From Actinoplanes siamensis (GTDB lineage: Bacteria > Actinomycetota > Actinomycetes > Mycobacteriales > Micromonosporaceae): a DNA stretch of 64,000 nt. The stretch lies in NCBI RefSeq assembly GCF_016862395.1, contig NZ_BOMW01000012.1:237189-301188 (forward strand). Reading direction: 5' to 3'. Of the stretch, positions 1 to 8,491 are shown piece after piece (the stretch's first letter is position 1; each line of letters opens with the position of its first letter). The notes under the pieces were generated by a model that had not been told where the DNA came from, ran no database searches, and saw only the letters and a list, made by a program, of their open reading frames with translations. The translations under genes and the position numbers were made by a program.

Positions 1-540
1 ACCGAGCTGGAGCCGACCGGTTATCTCGCGCTCGCCAGGGGGAACGACTGGGCCACGCCGCTGGTGCACGGATGGGCCAAGGCCGCCGTCACGCAGCGCG
101 ACGTGCGGTGGGCGACCGCGTTGCTCGGCGCCGACCGGGGTGTGCTGCGCGAGGCGGTCCGCTGGGACCTGCACCTGGTGCTGCCGCCGCGGGAGCTGGC
201 CCGGCTGGCCGCCGAGGCGTTGCGGACCGAGGACGGATCGGCGCACCGGCTGCTCGCGCTGCATCCGGGGCCGTGGCCGGAGCGGCTGAGCGTCACCGTG
301 CTGGAGACGATCGCGCGCCGGGCGCGCACCGATCGGCACACCTGGCAGCTGGGCGAGCTGTGCCGGACGGCCGCGCCGGCCATGCCGCCGGAGTATGCCG
401 ATCTCACCGGCCGGCTCGCCGCCACGCTGCAGCCGGAGGTCGATCCGAGCCGGGTCCGGCCGGTCGCCGATCTGGCCCGCGCTCTGGTGTTCCGCGAGGA
501 GATGATCGGCGAGCTCCGCACCCCGGAGGCGTCCCGATGA
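1..540 (+). CDS. C-terminal part of a DUF5691-type protein (5' end outside window)
   Basis: The frame is open from base 1 and stops at TGA 538-540, so only the last 179 residues are present. The visible part is soluble, Leu/Ala/Arg-rich and probably helical, with no membrane segment and no catalytic motif that I can name. The call rests mainly on context: the genes that follow are a MoxR ATPase, a DUF5682 protein and a vWA protein, a set in which DUF5691 proteins, of unknown function, commonly sit upstream in actinobacteria. The next start is 121 bases downstream, so the gene may be read with the operon or may end it on the upstream side. The coding frame is certain; the family name is moderately sure. 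Confidence 0.65.
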   Translation, partial: TELEPTGYLALARGNDWATPLVHGWAKAAVTQRDVRWATALLGADRGVLREAVRWDLHLVLPPRELARLAAEALRTEDGSAHRLLALHPGPWPERLSVTVLETIARRARTDRHTWQLGELCRTAAPAMPPEYADLTGRLAATLQPEVDPSRVRPVADLARALVFREEMIGELRTPEASR

Positions 541-661
541 CGGCGCCGGGGGCGGGGGGCGGGAAATGTCGTACCCCGGCGATAGTTTGCCGTTCGAGGC
601 ATCTACCGGGCAGGTCCGCGGCGTGCGAGCCATGGGCCCTGGAGATTCAGGAGTTGTTCGC

Positions 662-1723
662 GTGACCGCTCTGCGACCGCACGCCGAGGACCAGTTCGCC
701 GACGAGCTGGCGCAGCTGGCAGCCGCCGACGACCGCCCGCGTCCGCCCGGGTGGCGGCTGTCGCCGCAGGCCGTGGTGACCTATCTGCTGGGCGACGGGG
801 CGAAGGTCACGCCGAAATACGTCGGGCCGCGGCGCCTGATCGAGGTGGCCGTCTCGACGCTGGCCACCGATCGGGCCCTGCTGCTGCTCGGTGTCCCCGG
901 CACGGCCAAGACCTGGGTCTCCGAGCATCTGGCGGCGGCCGTCTCCGGCGACTCCACACTGCTGGTGCAGGGCACCGCCGGGACGGCCGAGGAGGCGATC
1001 CGGTACGGGTGGAACTACGCCCGCCTGCTCGCCGAGGGGCCGACCGACGCGGCGCTGGTGCCCAGCCCGATCATGCGGGCGATGCGGACCGGGTCGATCG
1101 CCCGGCTGGAGGAGCTGACCCGGGTCCCGTCCGACGTGCAGGACGCGCTGATCACGATCCTGTCCGAGAAGACGCTGCCGGTCCCGGAGCTGAACACCGA
1201 GGTCCAGGCGGAGCGCGGCTTCAACCTGATCGCCACCGCCAACGACCGCGACCGCGGGGTGAACGAGCTGTCCAGCGCGCTGCGGCGACGGTTCAACACG
1301 GTGGTGCTGCCGGTCCCCGCCAGCGCGGAGGACGAGGTGGAGATCGTGGCCCGGCGGGTGGCGCAGCTCGGCCGGTCGCTGGAGCTGCCGGAGGTGCCGG
1401 CCGCGCTGGAGGAGATCCGGCGGGTGGTCACCATCTTCCGCGAGCTGCGCAGCGGGATCACCGAGGACGGGCGGACCAGGCTGAAGTCCCCGACCGGGAC
1501 GCTGTCGGCCGCCGAGGCGATCTCGGTGATCACCAACGGGATGGCGCTGGCCGCGCACTTCGGCGACGGCACGCTGCACCCGGGCGACGTGGCGGCCGGC
1601 ATCGTGGGCGCGGTGATCAAGGATCCGGTCTCCGACGCCGTCGTCTGGCGGGAGTACCTGGAGACCGTCGTCCGCGAGCGCCCCGGCTGGCTGGACTTCT
1701 ACCGGGCGGCACGCGATGTCTGA
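662..1723 (+). CDS. MoxR-type AAA+ ATPase
   Basis: 353 residues. MoxR ATPases act as cytoplasmic chaperone-like remodellers that usually work with a vWA-domain partner; such a partner is encoded at the end of this operon. Residues 77-84 read GVPGTAKT, the MoxR form of the Walker A motif with Ala before Lys, and LIATANDRD further on is sensor 1. I chose the GTG at 662 because GGAG lies eight bases before it; an ATG at 566 in the same frame would add 32 residues of unconserved sequence and has no ribosome-binding site. The stop overlaps the next start in ATGTCTGA (1716-1723), which indicates translational coupling to the DUF5682 gene. Confidence 0.9.
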   Translation: MTALRPHAEDQFADELAQLAAADDRPRPPGWRLSPQAVVTYLLGDGAKVTPKYVGPRRLIEVAVSTLATDRALLLLGVPGTAKTWVSEHLAAAVSGDSTLLVQGTAGTAEEAIRYGWNYARLLAEGPTDAALVPSPIMRAMRTGSIARLEELTRVPSDVQDALITILSEKTLPVPELNTEVQAERGFNLIATANDRDRGVNELSSALRRRFNTVVLPVPASAEDEVEIVARRVAQLGRSLELPEVPAALEEIRRVVTIFRELRSGITEDGRTRLKSPTGTLSAAEAISVITNGMALAAHFGDGTLHPGDVAAGIVGAVIKDPVSDAVVWREYLETVVRERPGWLDFYRAARDV

Positions 1724-4022
1724 GAGGTTCTACGGGGTCCGGCATCACGGGCCCGGGTCGGCCCGGGCGGTGGTGCGGGAGCTGGCCGCCCAGCAGCCCG
1801 ACGTGCTGCTGGTGGAGGGGCCGCCGGAGGCCGACGAGCTGGTGCGCTGGGTGGCCGGCAGCGGGTTGGAGCCGCCGGTCGCGCTGCTGGGCTATGCGGC
1901 GGAAGATCCGGGGCGGGCAGCGTTCTGGCCGTTCGCGGTCTTCTCACCGGAGTGGCAGGCGATCCGGTGGGCGGTGGCCAACGAGGTTCCGGTCCGGTTC
2001 TTCGACCTTCCCTACGCGTTCCGGGTGGGCGGGTCCGGCCCGGGTGGGCGGGCGGCCCCGGGCGTACCCGACGGGGCGCTTGACTCGACCGGGCCGGGGG
2101 CCGGCGCCGTACCTGAGGAAACGGTGGAGAGCGGGAGCGGGCCGCCCGTCGGGACCAGCGACGCCGATGCCGGCCGGCATCGGCCGGTGGACCCGATCGG
2201 CGAGCTGGCCACCGCCGCGGGATACGACGATCCCGAGCGCTGGTGGGAGGATGTCGTCGAGCATCGCGGGGTGCCGGTGTTCGACGCCATCGCGGAGGCG
2301 ATGACGGCGATCCGGGAAGGCGCGCCCGAGGAGCCGGACGATCTGCTGCGCGAGGCCTACATGCGGTCGGTGCTGCGCGAGGTCCGGCGCAGGCACGAGA
2401 ACATCGCGGTGGTCTGCGGCGCCTGGCACGTGCCGGCGCTGACCCGTAAGGTCCCGGTCAGGGACGACACCGCCCTGCTCAAGGGCCGCCGCAAGGGCAA
2501 GGTGGTGTTCACCTGGGTTCCCTGGACGTATGGGCGGCTGGCCTCGTGGTCGGGTTACGGAGCCGGGGTGAGCTCCCCGGGGTGGTACCACCACCTGTTC
2601 ACCAGCACCGACTCGGTGGTGCCGCGGTGGCTGGTGGACGCGGCCGGGGTGCTGCGGGCCGAGGGGGTGCCCACGTCGTCGGCGCACGTGATCGAGGCGA
2701 CCCGGCTGGCCGAGGCGCTCGCGACGCTGCGAGGGCGGCCACTGGCCGGGCTCGCCGAGGTGACCGAGGCGGCCGAGGCGGTGATGTGCGACGGGGAGCC
2801 GCTACGGACCGCGCTGATCAACCGGCGGCTGGTGGTCGGCGAGCGGCTCGGCGCGGTTCCGGACGAGATGCCCGCGGTTCCGCTGGCCCGGGATCTGGCC
2901 GCGCGGCAGCGCACGGTGCGGCTCAAGCCCGAGGCCACCGGGCGGAGGCTGGATCTCGACCTGCGCAAGGACAACGACCTGCGGCGCAGCCGGCTGCTGC
3001 ATCAACTGCGGACGCTGGACGTGCCGTGGGGCGAGCCTGCGGCGGGGCGGCGCGGGACGGGGACCTTCCGCGAGGAGTGGACGCTGCGGTGGCAGCCGGA
3101 ATTCGCGGTCCGGCTGGTCGAGGGCAGCATGTGGGGCACCACGGTGGCCGGCGCGGCGACCGCGCGGGTGGTCCGGCGGGCCCGCACGGCGCGGGTCCTG
3201 GCCGAGGTCACGACGCTGCTGGAGACCTGCCTGCTGGCGGACCTGCCGGAGGCGTATCCGGAGGTGCTCGCCGCCCTGGACACCAGGGCGGCGCTGGACG
3301 CGGACGTCCATCACCTGATGGCGGCGCTGCCGGCGCTGGCGCGGACCCTGCGGTACGGGGACGTCCGGCGCACCGACCTGGCAGGTCTCGCCACGGTGAC
3401 CGCGAGCCTGCTCAAGCGGATCTGCGCCGGCCTGCCGTCGGCGGCCGGCTCGCTCTCCGACGACGCCGCCAAGCGGCTGCGCGACGGGGTGGACGGCGTG
3501 CACCAGGCGACCGGTCTGCTCGCCGATCCAAAGCTGCGGGAATTGTGGCTGGTCACCATCGAGTCGCTGGCGCGGCGACCGGATCTGCACGGGTTGCCGG
3601 CCGGGCGGCTGACCCGTCTGCTGCTGGACGCGGGGCGGCTGGACGCGGCCGAGGTGCGCCGTCGGCTACGGTTGCCGTTGACCGTGGGTACCCCGCCGGC
3701 GCACGCGGCCGCCTGGGTGGAGGGGTTCCTCGCCGGTGGCGGACTGCTGCTGGTGCACGACGACGCGCTGCTCGCGCTGGTCGACGAGTGGCTGGCGGAC
3801 GTGCCGGCCGCGGCGTTCGACGACGTTCTGCCGCTGCTACGAAGGACGTTCGGGACCTTCGACGCGGGTGAGCGGCGGGCCATCGGCGAGCGGGTGGCCG
3901 GGCCGCGGCCGGGTGCGGCGCAGAGCGGCGCCGGCACGGTCGACCACGAGCGGGCGGTTTCGGTGCTGCCCGTGCTGAGCGCCCTGCTGGGGCGCGAGAT
4001 CCGGATCCGGGAGGACGCATGA
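1716..4022 (+). CDS. DUF5682 family protein
   Basis: 768 residues, cytoplasmic. The N-terminus (ERFYGVRHHGPGSA, then LLVEGPPEADELV) is the signature of DUF5682, a family of unknown biochemical function whose fold has been likened to TraB/ChaN-type hydrolases. A low-complexity Gly/Pro-rich insert lies around residues 107-150, after FDLPYAFR. A second conserved block is seen near residues 228-242 (RRHENIAVVCGAWHV). Starts inside the MoxR stop codon region and ends in ATGA with the next gene, so it is the centre of a coupled operon. DUF5682 genes are nearly always found beside MoxR and vWA genes, which suggests a shared complex; the substrate is unknown. Confidence 0.82.
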   Translation: MSERFYGVRHHGPGSARAVVRELAAQQPDVLLVEGPPEADELVRWVAGSGLEPPVALLGYAAEDPGRAAFWPFAVFSPEWQAIRWAVANEVPVRFFDLPYAFRVGGSGPGGRAAPGVPDGALDSTGPGAGAVPEETVESGSGPPVGTSDADAGRHRPVDPIGELATAAGYDDPERWWEDVVEHRGVPVFDAIAEAMTAIREGAPEEPDDLLREAYMRSVLREVRRRHENIAVVCGAWHVPALTRKVPVRDDTALLKGRRKGKVVFTWVPWTYGRLASWSGYGAGVSSPGWYHHLFTSTDSVVPRWLVDAAGVLRAEGVPTSSAHVIEATRLAEALATLRGRPLAGLAEVTEAAEAVMCDGEPLRTALINRRLVVGERLGAVPDEMPAVPLARDLAARQRTVRLKPEATGRRLDLDLRKDNDLRRSRLLHQLRTLDVPWGEPAAGRRGTGTFREEWTLRWQPEFAVRLVEGSMWGTTVAGAATARVVRRARTARVLAEVTTLLETCLLADLPEAYPEVLAALDTRAALDADVHHLMAALPALARTLRYGDVRRTDLAGLATVTASLLKRICAGLPSAAGSLSDDAAKRLRDGVDGVHQATGLLADPKLRELWLVTIESLARRPDLHGLPAGRLTRLLLDAGRLDAAEVRRRLRLPLTVGTPPAHAAAWVEGFLAGGGLLLVHDDALLALVDEWLADVPAAAFDDVLPLLRRTFGTFDAGERRAIGERVAGPRPGAAQSGAGTVDHERAVSVLPVLSALLGREIRIREDA

Positions 4023-4390
4023 ACGATTCCGCACTTTTCTCACATTCCGCAGAACCGCCGTCGTCGAGTGACGTGCCGGGCCAGCCGGCGGTGGTGCGGT
4101 TCTCGCACCCGGCGGAGGAGCCCGTCAGTGAGGCGGCTCCGGTTCCGGCCGCGGCGGACGGGCTGTTCTCGCACCCCGCGGGCAGCGCGCCCGGCGGTGA
4201 CGGCGGCAACGCCGCCCGCGGGCGTGCCGGCGGACGGGGTTCGAGCGGGCGTGCCGGCGGGCAGGGTTCGACAGGTACTCGGACGAGAGGGGGCGACCGG
4301 GTTGGCGGGACGGATGACGCTGTTCAGGGCAAGGAAGGTCGCCGCCGGAAGCGCGGTGGGCGGCCCGGCGCCGGGAGAGCGGATGGCTGA
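4019..4390 (+). CDS. small Pro/Ala/Gly-rich protein with three FSH(S/P)A repeats
   Basis: 123 residues. The ATG at 4019 overlaps the DUF5682 stop (ATGA), and its own stop overlaps the vWA start in ATGGCTGA (4383-4390), the same 8-base overlap that joins MoxR and DUF5682. Codon third positions are nearly all G or C in this frame, which supports real coding. The N-terminal half carries three copies of a short motif, LFSHSAE (residues 6-12), RFSHPAE and LFSHPAG, separated by Pro/Ser/Ala linkers; the C-terminal half is Gly/Arg-rich and basic. No known domain. It could be a disordered linker or docking peptide for the MoxR/vWA pair, or a leader needed for coupling; function unknown. Confidence 0.6.
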   Translation: MNDSALFSHSAEPPSSSDVPGQPAVVRFSHPAEEPVSEAAPVPAAADGLFSHPAGSAPGGDGGNAARGRAGGRGSSGRAGGQGSTGTRTRGGDRVGGTDDAVQGKEGRRRKRGGRPGAGRADG

Positions 4391-5612
4391 GGCCGGCGAG
4401 GCGGTGCCGGGAAAGCGGACGACTGAGTCCGGCGCGGCGGCGCCGGAGCGGCGGCGGCGGTGGCGGCTCGTGCTCGGCGGGGCCGCCGAGGAGTCGCTGG
4501 GCAGGGCCGAGGGGCGGGACGAGGCGATGGACGCCGCGCTCGCCGCGCTCTACGACGCGGGTGGTGACGCCGACGAGCCGACGCCGAAGCGGTCGGCCGG
4601 GTTGGGCGGGTCGGCACCGAGGGTGGCGCGGTGGCTCGGGGACATCCGGGAATACTTTCCGAGCACCGTCGTGCAGGTGATGCAGGCCGACGCGATCGAC
4701 CGGCTCGACCTGACCCGGCTGCTGCTGGAGCCGGAGATGCTCGCCGCGGTGGAGCCCGACGTGCACCTGGCCGGCACGCTGCTCTCGCTGAACCGGGTGA
4801 TGCCCGAGGCCACCAAGGAGGCCGCCCGGCAGGTCGTGCGCACGGTGGTCGAGCAGCTTGAACGGCGGATCGCGCAGCAGACCCGGGCCGCGGTGTCCGG
4901 GGCGCTGAACCGGGCGGCGCGCATCAACCGGCCCCGGCACGCCGACATCGACTGGGACCGGACCGTCCGGGCGAACCTGAGGCACTACCAGCCCGAGCAC
5001 CGGACGGTGATCCCCGAGCGGCTGGTCGGGTACGGCCGGCGGACCAGCGCGGTACAGCGCGACGTGATCCTCTGCGTGGACCAGTCCGGCTCGATGGCGT
5101 CGTCGGTGGTCTTCTCCGGGGTGTTCGCCGCGGTGCTGGCGTCGATGCGGTGGCTGCGGACGTCGCTTGTCGTCTTCGACACCGCGGTGGTGGACCTGAC
5201 CGAGCGGCTCAGCGACCCGGTGGAGGTGCTCTTCGGGACGCAGCTGGGCGGCGGGACGGACATCAACCGCGCTCTCGGCTACGGCCAGCAGCTGATCACG
5301 CGCCCGCGGGACAGCATCTTCGTGCTGGTCAGCGATCTGTACGAGGGCGGCGTGCGGGAGGAGATGCTGCGCCGGGTGGCCGAGATGACCGCGGCCGGGG
5401 TGCGGGTGGTGGTGCTGCTGGCGCTGTCCGACGACGGGGCGCCTGCCTACGACCACGAGAACGCGGCGGCGCTGGCGGCGCTCGGGGTGCCGGCCTTCGC
5501 CTGTACGCCGGACGCGTTCCCGGACCTGATGGCGGCGGCGATCGAGCGGCGGGATCTGATGGCGTTCGCGGAGCGCTTCGCCGATCGGAAGGCCTCCGGG
5601 ACCGTCAGCTGA
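4383..5612 (+). CDS. vWA (von Willebrand factor A) domain protein, MoxR partner
   Basis: 409 residues. The C-terminal half is a vWA domain with an intact MIDAS metal site: DQSGS near residue 233, GGGTDIN and later VSDLYEGG. The N-terminal part is Arg-rich and helical (RRRWRLVLGG near residue 25), as usual in the vWA proteins paired with MoxR/DUF5682. I prefer ATG 4383, which has GGGAGAG just upstream and overlaps the preceding stop; ATG 4314 would add 23 residues. It is expected to bind Mg-dependently to a target or to the MoxR ring. Last gene of the operon; about 90 bases of non-coding sequence follow before a convergent gene. Confidence 0.85.
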   Translation: MAEAGEAVPGKRTTESGAAAPERRRRWRLVLGGAAEESLGRAEGRDEAMDAALAALYDAGGDADEPTPKRSAGLGGSAPRVARWLGDIREYFPSTVVQVMQADAIDRLDLTRLLLEPEMLAAVEPDVHLAGTLLSLNRVMPEATKEAARQVVRTVVEQLERRIAQQTRAAVSGALNRAARINRPRHADIDWDRTVRANLRHYQPEHRTVIPERLVGYGRRTSAVQRDVILCVDQSGSMASSVVFSGVFAAVLASMRWLRTSLVVFDTAVVDLTERLSDPVEVLFGTQLGGGTDINRALGYGQQLITRPRDSIFVLVSDLYEGGVREEMLRRVAEMTAAGVRVVVLLALSDDGAPAYDHENAAALAALGVPAFACTPDAFPDLMAAAIERRDLMAFAERFADRKASGTVS

Positions 5613-5704
5613 GGCCTCGGCGGCAGGCGCGGCGTGAGGTGGGCGCCCGACGCTGCGCGGTAGTGCGGGACGGGGCGGTGAGCGGCGCGCAGCGGGTGCG
5701 GGCG

Positions 5705-6283
5705 TCAGGCCGAAGCGGTGGAGCTGGCCTCGGCGGCGCAGCGGGGGCAGCGGGCCGGGCACGAGGTGCGGGCCGCGGCGGTGGCGAGGCCGCTCCTGTG
5801 CAGGATCAGATCCACGGTCCCCTCGAACGACGACTCCTCCGGAACGACCCGCTCGCCGGGAACTCCGAGGACGTCCAGCGGCTGGTACCAGCCCCGCATC
5901 TGCTCCGGGGTGACCGGGATCGGCTCGGCCCGGCGCAGGTGGCGGCGGACGGTCTCGTCGAACGACACGTCCAGGTAGTAGACCGCCGCCGGTCCGGGGT
6001 GGACGGCGATCAGATCGCGCACCGAGTCGCCGTAACGGCCGGTCCGGAGGATGCCTTCCAGGATCACGTGGTAGCCGGACTCCAGCGCGGTCCGGGCCAT
6101 CGTCGTGATGAAGCGCGGAGCGACCGGATCCGGGCCGCTGTCGTGCTCGCGCAGGATGATCCGGCGCAGGCGGTCCTGCTCGATGAGGGCACAGCCACGG
6201 CCGTAACGACGCCGGATTTCGCGGGCCGTCGTGGTCTTGCCGCTGCCCGAGTTGCCGCGGATCACCACCAGGGTCGGGGCCAT
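5705..6283 (-). CDS. P-loop kinase / AAA-type ATPase of the zeta-toxin-like kinase group
   Basis: 192 residues. GNSGSGKTT at residues 10-18 is a Walker A motif at the very N-terminus, followed by ALIEQDRLRR and YHVILEGILRTG, the layout of small P-loop kinases (zeta-toxin, chloramphenicol phosphotransferase and gluconate kinase relatives). The substrate cannot be told from sequence. The C-terminal 25 residues contain C-x3-C-x2-C, an unusual cysteine-rich tail. The ATG at 6283 (MAPTLVVIRG) is chosen over one five codons upstream because family members begin close to the first strand. No antitoxin-like partner is adjacent, so a toxin role is not supported. Confidence 0.75.
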   Translation of the reverse strand: MAPTLVVIRGNSGSGKTTTAREIRRRYGRGCALIEQDRLRRIILREHDSGPDPVAPRFITTMARTALESGYHVILEGILRTGRYGDSVRDLIAVHPGPAAVYYLDVSFDETVRRHLRRAEPIPVTPEQMRGWYQPLDVLGVPGERVVPEESSFEGTVDLILHRSGLATAAARTSCPARCPRCAAEASSTASA

Positions 6284-6318
6284 CAGGAACGGTAGCAATG
6301 CCGGGGCACGTCCCGGCC

Positions 6319-6373
6319 GGGCGACACGGCCAGCGGCAATGCCGTGTCACCCGTCCCGGCCGGGACGGGTGAC
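6319..6373 (-). terminator. overlapping hairpins, including a perfect 28-bp palindrome, after the DUF4142 gene
   Basis: Bases 6346-6373 form a perfect 28-base palindrome (no loop) beginning GTCACCCGTCCCGG. Bases 6319-6352 form a second hairpin, GACACGGC/GCCGTGTC with a ten-base loop and a GGG/CCC extension. The two share bases 6346-6352, so only one can form at a time. They lie just 3' of the DUF4142 stop (6379) on its strand. No T-tract follows, as is common for high-GC terminators. A protein-binding role for the palindrome is also possible. Confidence 0.6.
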
Positions 6374-6378
6374 GCCGG

Positions 6379-7014
6379 TCAGCCGTTGCGGCCGCCGGTA
6401 CCGAGGTAACCGGCCATGCCCCTGGCCTCGGCGGCATCGCGGAGCAGCTGCCTGTGGTGCTCGATGACCGTCCGCGCCTTCGCGGCGAGCTGGACGACCG
6501 ACCGGTCCGTGCCGGTCTCGATCTGCGCCGCGATCAGCCGCAGGTCCGCGCGGTGGCCGGCCAGCTGCGTGGAGATGAAGTACTCGTCGAAGGTGTTCGC
6601 CGGGGCCAGCCGGTAGCGGTTGGCCAGAGCCTCCTGTTCCCTCGTCGGCGTGTCCGGCAAGCTGACCCGCAGCCGCCGCGCGACCGAGTAGAGGTCGGCG
6701 TCCAGGCGGATGTGGTCGCGCATCAGGGCGGCGGCCACCCGCTTCACGTTCGGGTCGGCGGTGGAGGTCCAGGCGATCCGGCCCGCGCCGACCTCGGCGA
6801 GGTTGTCCTGGTGCACCGCCTGCAGGAACGAGACGTCCTGCTCGGACGCCACCTGCGCGACGCGGACCGCCGAAGCGGCCTGCGTGCCTTGAGCGGCCGG
6901 TGAGCCTGGAGCGGCAGACGTGCCTTGGGCGGCGGGAGCGGCTTGAGCGGCGGTGGCGGGCAGGGCCAGAAGACCAGCAGCGCCGACCACCACGGAAATA
7001 CGGCGAAAAATCAT
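6379..7014 (-). CDS. secreted DUF4142 protein
   Basis: 211 residues. A signal peptide (basic start, Val/Ala/Leu core, ending near AAQA) is followed by a Pro/Gln/Ala/Gly linker with repeated AAQGT-type units (residues 25-50). The mature part, from SEQDVSFLQAVHQDNLAEV onward, is a DUF4142 domain: a four-helix, ferritin-like exported domain of unknown function. The ATG at 7014 has GAGGAG six bases ahead; the ATG two codons earlier touches that site. A second DUF4142 gene lies at 31175-31984, with different anchoring. Likely monocistronic and followed by strong hairpins. Confidence 0.85.
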   Translation of the reverse strand: MIFRRISVVVGAAGLLALPATAAQAAPAAQGTSAAPGSPAAQGTQAASAVRVAQVASEQDVSFLQAVHQDNLAEVGAGRIAWTSTADPNVKRVAAALMRDHIRLDADLYSVARRLRVSLPDTPTREQEALANRYRLAPANTFDEYFISTQLAGHRADLRLIAAQIETGTDRSVVQLAAKARTVIEHHRQLLRDAAEARGMAGYLGTGGRNG

Positions 7015-7105
7015 CCTCATCTCCTCGAATAGGTCATCACCACCCTAGTCAGAGGACGCGGGGATCATTCGCTTTTCGCGCAGGAAAGGGGAAAACAGCC
7101 CGGAA

Positions 7106-7327
7106 TCACTGGGTCCAGCGCAGGAACCGGTTGAACAGCTCAGTAGCCGCCGCCTGCGGCATGTCCTTCGCGGCTTCTTCGAGGTAGTCCCACATCAGCA
7201 CGGCCAGCTCCATCCGGGACCGCCCACTCTCCAGCACGCCCCGAGCCGGCTCGCAGGGCCACTGCTGGGCGCAGACCCGGCAGTTCCACGACGGGCGCGC
7301 GGGAAGGTGCTCCTCTGGCTCGGCCAC
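7106..7327 (-). CDS. small conserved actinobacterial protein with a CxxC...C zinc-knuckle-like motif
   Basis: 73 residues. The GTG at 7327 is supported by GGAGGGGG five bases upstream. The sequence HLPARPSWNCRVCAQQWPCE (from residue 7) shows a C-x2-C-x5-C arrangement followed by a helical part ending NRFLRWTQ. Short actinobacterial proteins with the pattern RPSWxCRxCGxxWPC and a terminal RFxxW are widespread and are sometimes annotated 'flavin reductase' without evidence; no flavin site can be seen here. The motif could bind zinc with a fourth ligand from His or Cys. Expression is apparently independent of the neighbours. Confidence 0.65.
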   Translation of the reverse strand: MAEPEEHLPARPSWNCRVCAQQWPCEPARGVLESGRSRMELAVLMWDYLEEAAKDMPQAAATELFNRFLRWTQ

Positions 7328-7683
7328 GCCACCCCCTCCGGCTGCGGGCACGGCGGGACGGCTCCGGGACCGACCGCCATCGTGCCCGTGCACCACACGA
7401 TGCGCGCGCGGGTAAGCGAGGTCAACCGTCCGGGACGTGCCCTCCCTCTCCGGGTGACGCCACCGACCGAAAGCCGACAGACGCAAACCGCGAAACGGGC
7501 AGGCCCACGCCGTCAAGCCCGCGAAGGCATCGGCGAAACCGGGCAGACCCACGCCGTCAAGGCGACAGACGGGCTGCGGCAGATCAACGGACCGGCGAGG
7601 TGATCCCGCCGCTATCAGCGAATTAACGCCCGGTTTGTCCAACTCTTTGGAAACATGAGAGAGGTGTGAGGAGGACCGGCGAG
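7328..7683. repeat. intergenic region with an imperfect 28-base direct repeat
   Basis: No gene is credible here. Bases 7490-7517 and 7533-7561 are near-identical (GCGAAACGGGCAGGCCCACG and a form with one inserted C and one G-to-A change), 43 bases apart. Flanking CGACAGACG copies at about 7475 and 7563 extend the pattern. The region ends with the promoter and GGAGGA ribosome-binding site of the next plus-strand gene. Confidence 0.5.
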
Positions 7684-8475
7684 ATGAGCGACGAAGAGCA
7701 ACCCGACCGCACGCCCGAGGGCAACGTCTACACCTCCGCGGCCGCTGCCGCGCCACGGCGCCGCGGCCTCCGCCGCAAGCGGGCCGCGCTCGGCGTCGCC
7801 GGCGCGGTGCTGGTGCTGGCCGGTGGGTACCTGCTCACCACCGTGCTGATGGACGACCGTCAGGAGACCCGGCCCGAGCCGGCCGTCCTCGCCCCGCTGA
7901 CCACGGTGGCCACGCCGCGCATGGACGGGACGGGGCTCTCCGCCGTACCGGGAGATCTGCGGGCGTCCCGGACCACCCGCCCGGCGCAGGCGGCCAGGCG
8001 GTCCCCCACCCCCACCCCGGCGGAGCCGGCTCCGACGCGGCTCGCGCCCTCGGCGCGGCCCGCGACGACGCCGCCGGAGACGGCGCGGACCTCCGCGACA
8101 CCGGAGCAACAGGCCCCGGTACCGGTCACGCGCCGCGTCGAGCCGGTCCGCAACGGGACGGTACGGGTGTCCAGCGCCCGCGCCGACCTCACCGGCCGCG
8201 GCGACCTGCTGCTCGCCGCCGACCCGGGGAACGCCGCGGGCAACGGCGTGCGCTGCACGAGCGAGGTCCGGTTCAGCACCGACGAACCGGCCGCGTACCG
8301 GCCCGATCTGCTGCTCTGCTGGCGCACCTCGGACCGGCGCAGCGTGGTGACGATGGCGGTCGCCACGCGCGGCACCCCGGATCCGGGCGACAGCGTGGAC
8401 CTGATCGCCCGCGAGTGGGCGACGCTGGGATCGAGCGGATCCGCGGCGACCGGGAGCACCCGGTCGCCCCGGTGA
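7684..8475 (+). CDS. membrane-anchored protein with C-terminal two-cysteine 'CWR' domain (paralogue 1)
   Basis: 263 residues. The ATG at 7684 is preceded by GGAGGA at eight bases. Residues 1-31 are cytoplasmic and end in RRRGLRRKR; residues about 32-54 are a single membrane helix; then comes a long Pro/Thr/Ala-rich extracytoplasmic linker and a C-terminal domain of about 110 residues with ARADLTGRG, GVRCTSEVRFS and LLLCWRTSDRRSV. The same domain ends the proteins at 11869-12627 and 12656-13333. Two cysteines (VRC and LCWR) are conserved in all three, which suggests a disulfide outside the cell. I do not recognise the family. It converges on the subtilase gene. Confidence 0.75.
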   Translation: MSDEEQPDRTPEGNVYTSAAAAAPRRRGLRRKRAALGVAGAVLVLAGGYLLTTVLMDDRQETRPEPAVLAPLTTVATPRMDGTGLSAVPGDLRASRTTRPAQAARRSPTPTPAEPAPTRLAPSARPATTPPETARTSATPEQQAPVPVTRRVEPVRNGTVRVSSARADLTGRGDLLLAADPGNAAGNGVRCTSEVRFSTDEPAAYRPDLLLCWRTSDRRSVVTMAVATRGTPDPGDSVDLIAREWATLGSSGSAATGSTRSPR

Positions 8476-8491
8476 GCGGCGCGGCGGGAAC

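Noticed and set aside
5705..6283. The P-loop kinase as the toxin of a zeta/epsilon toxin-antitoxin pair
   Set aside because: No small antitoxin gene lies next to it, and the Walker A kinase fold is shared by many non-toxin kinases.
7307..7603. 98-codon plus-strand frame in the gap before CWR paralogue 1
   Set aside because: Covers the promoter of the small zinc-knuckle-like gene on the other strand and the direct repeat; no domain and no good start.
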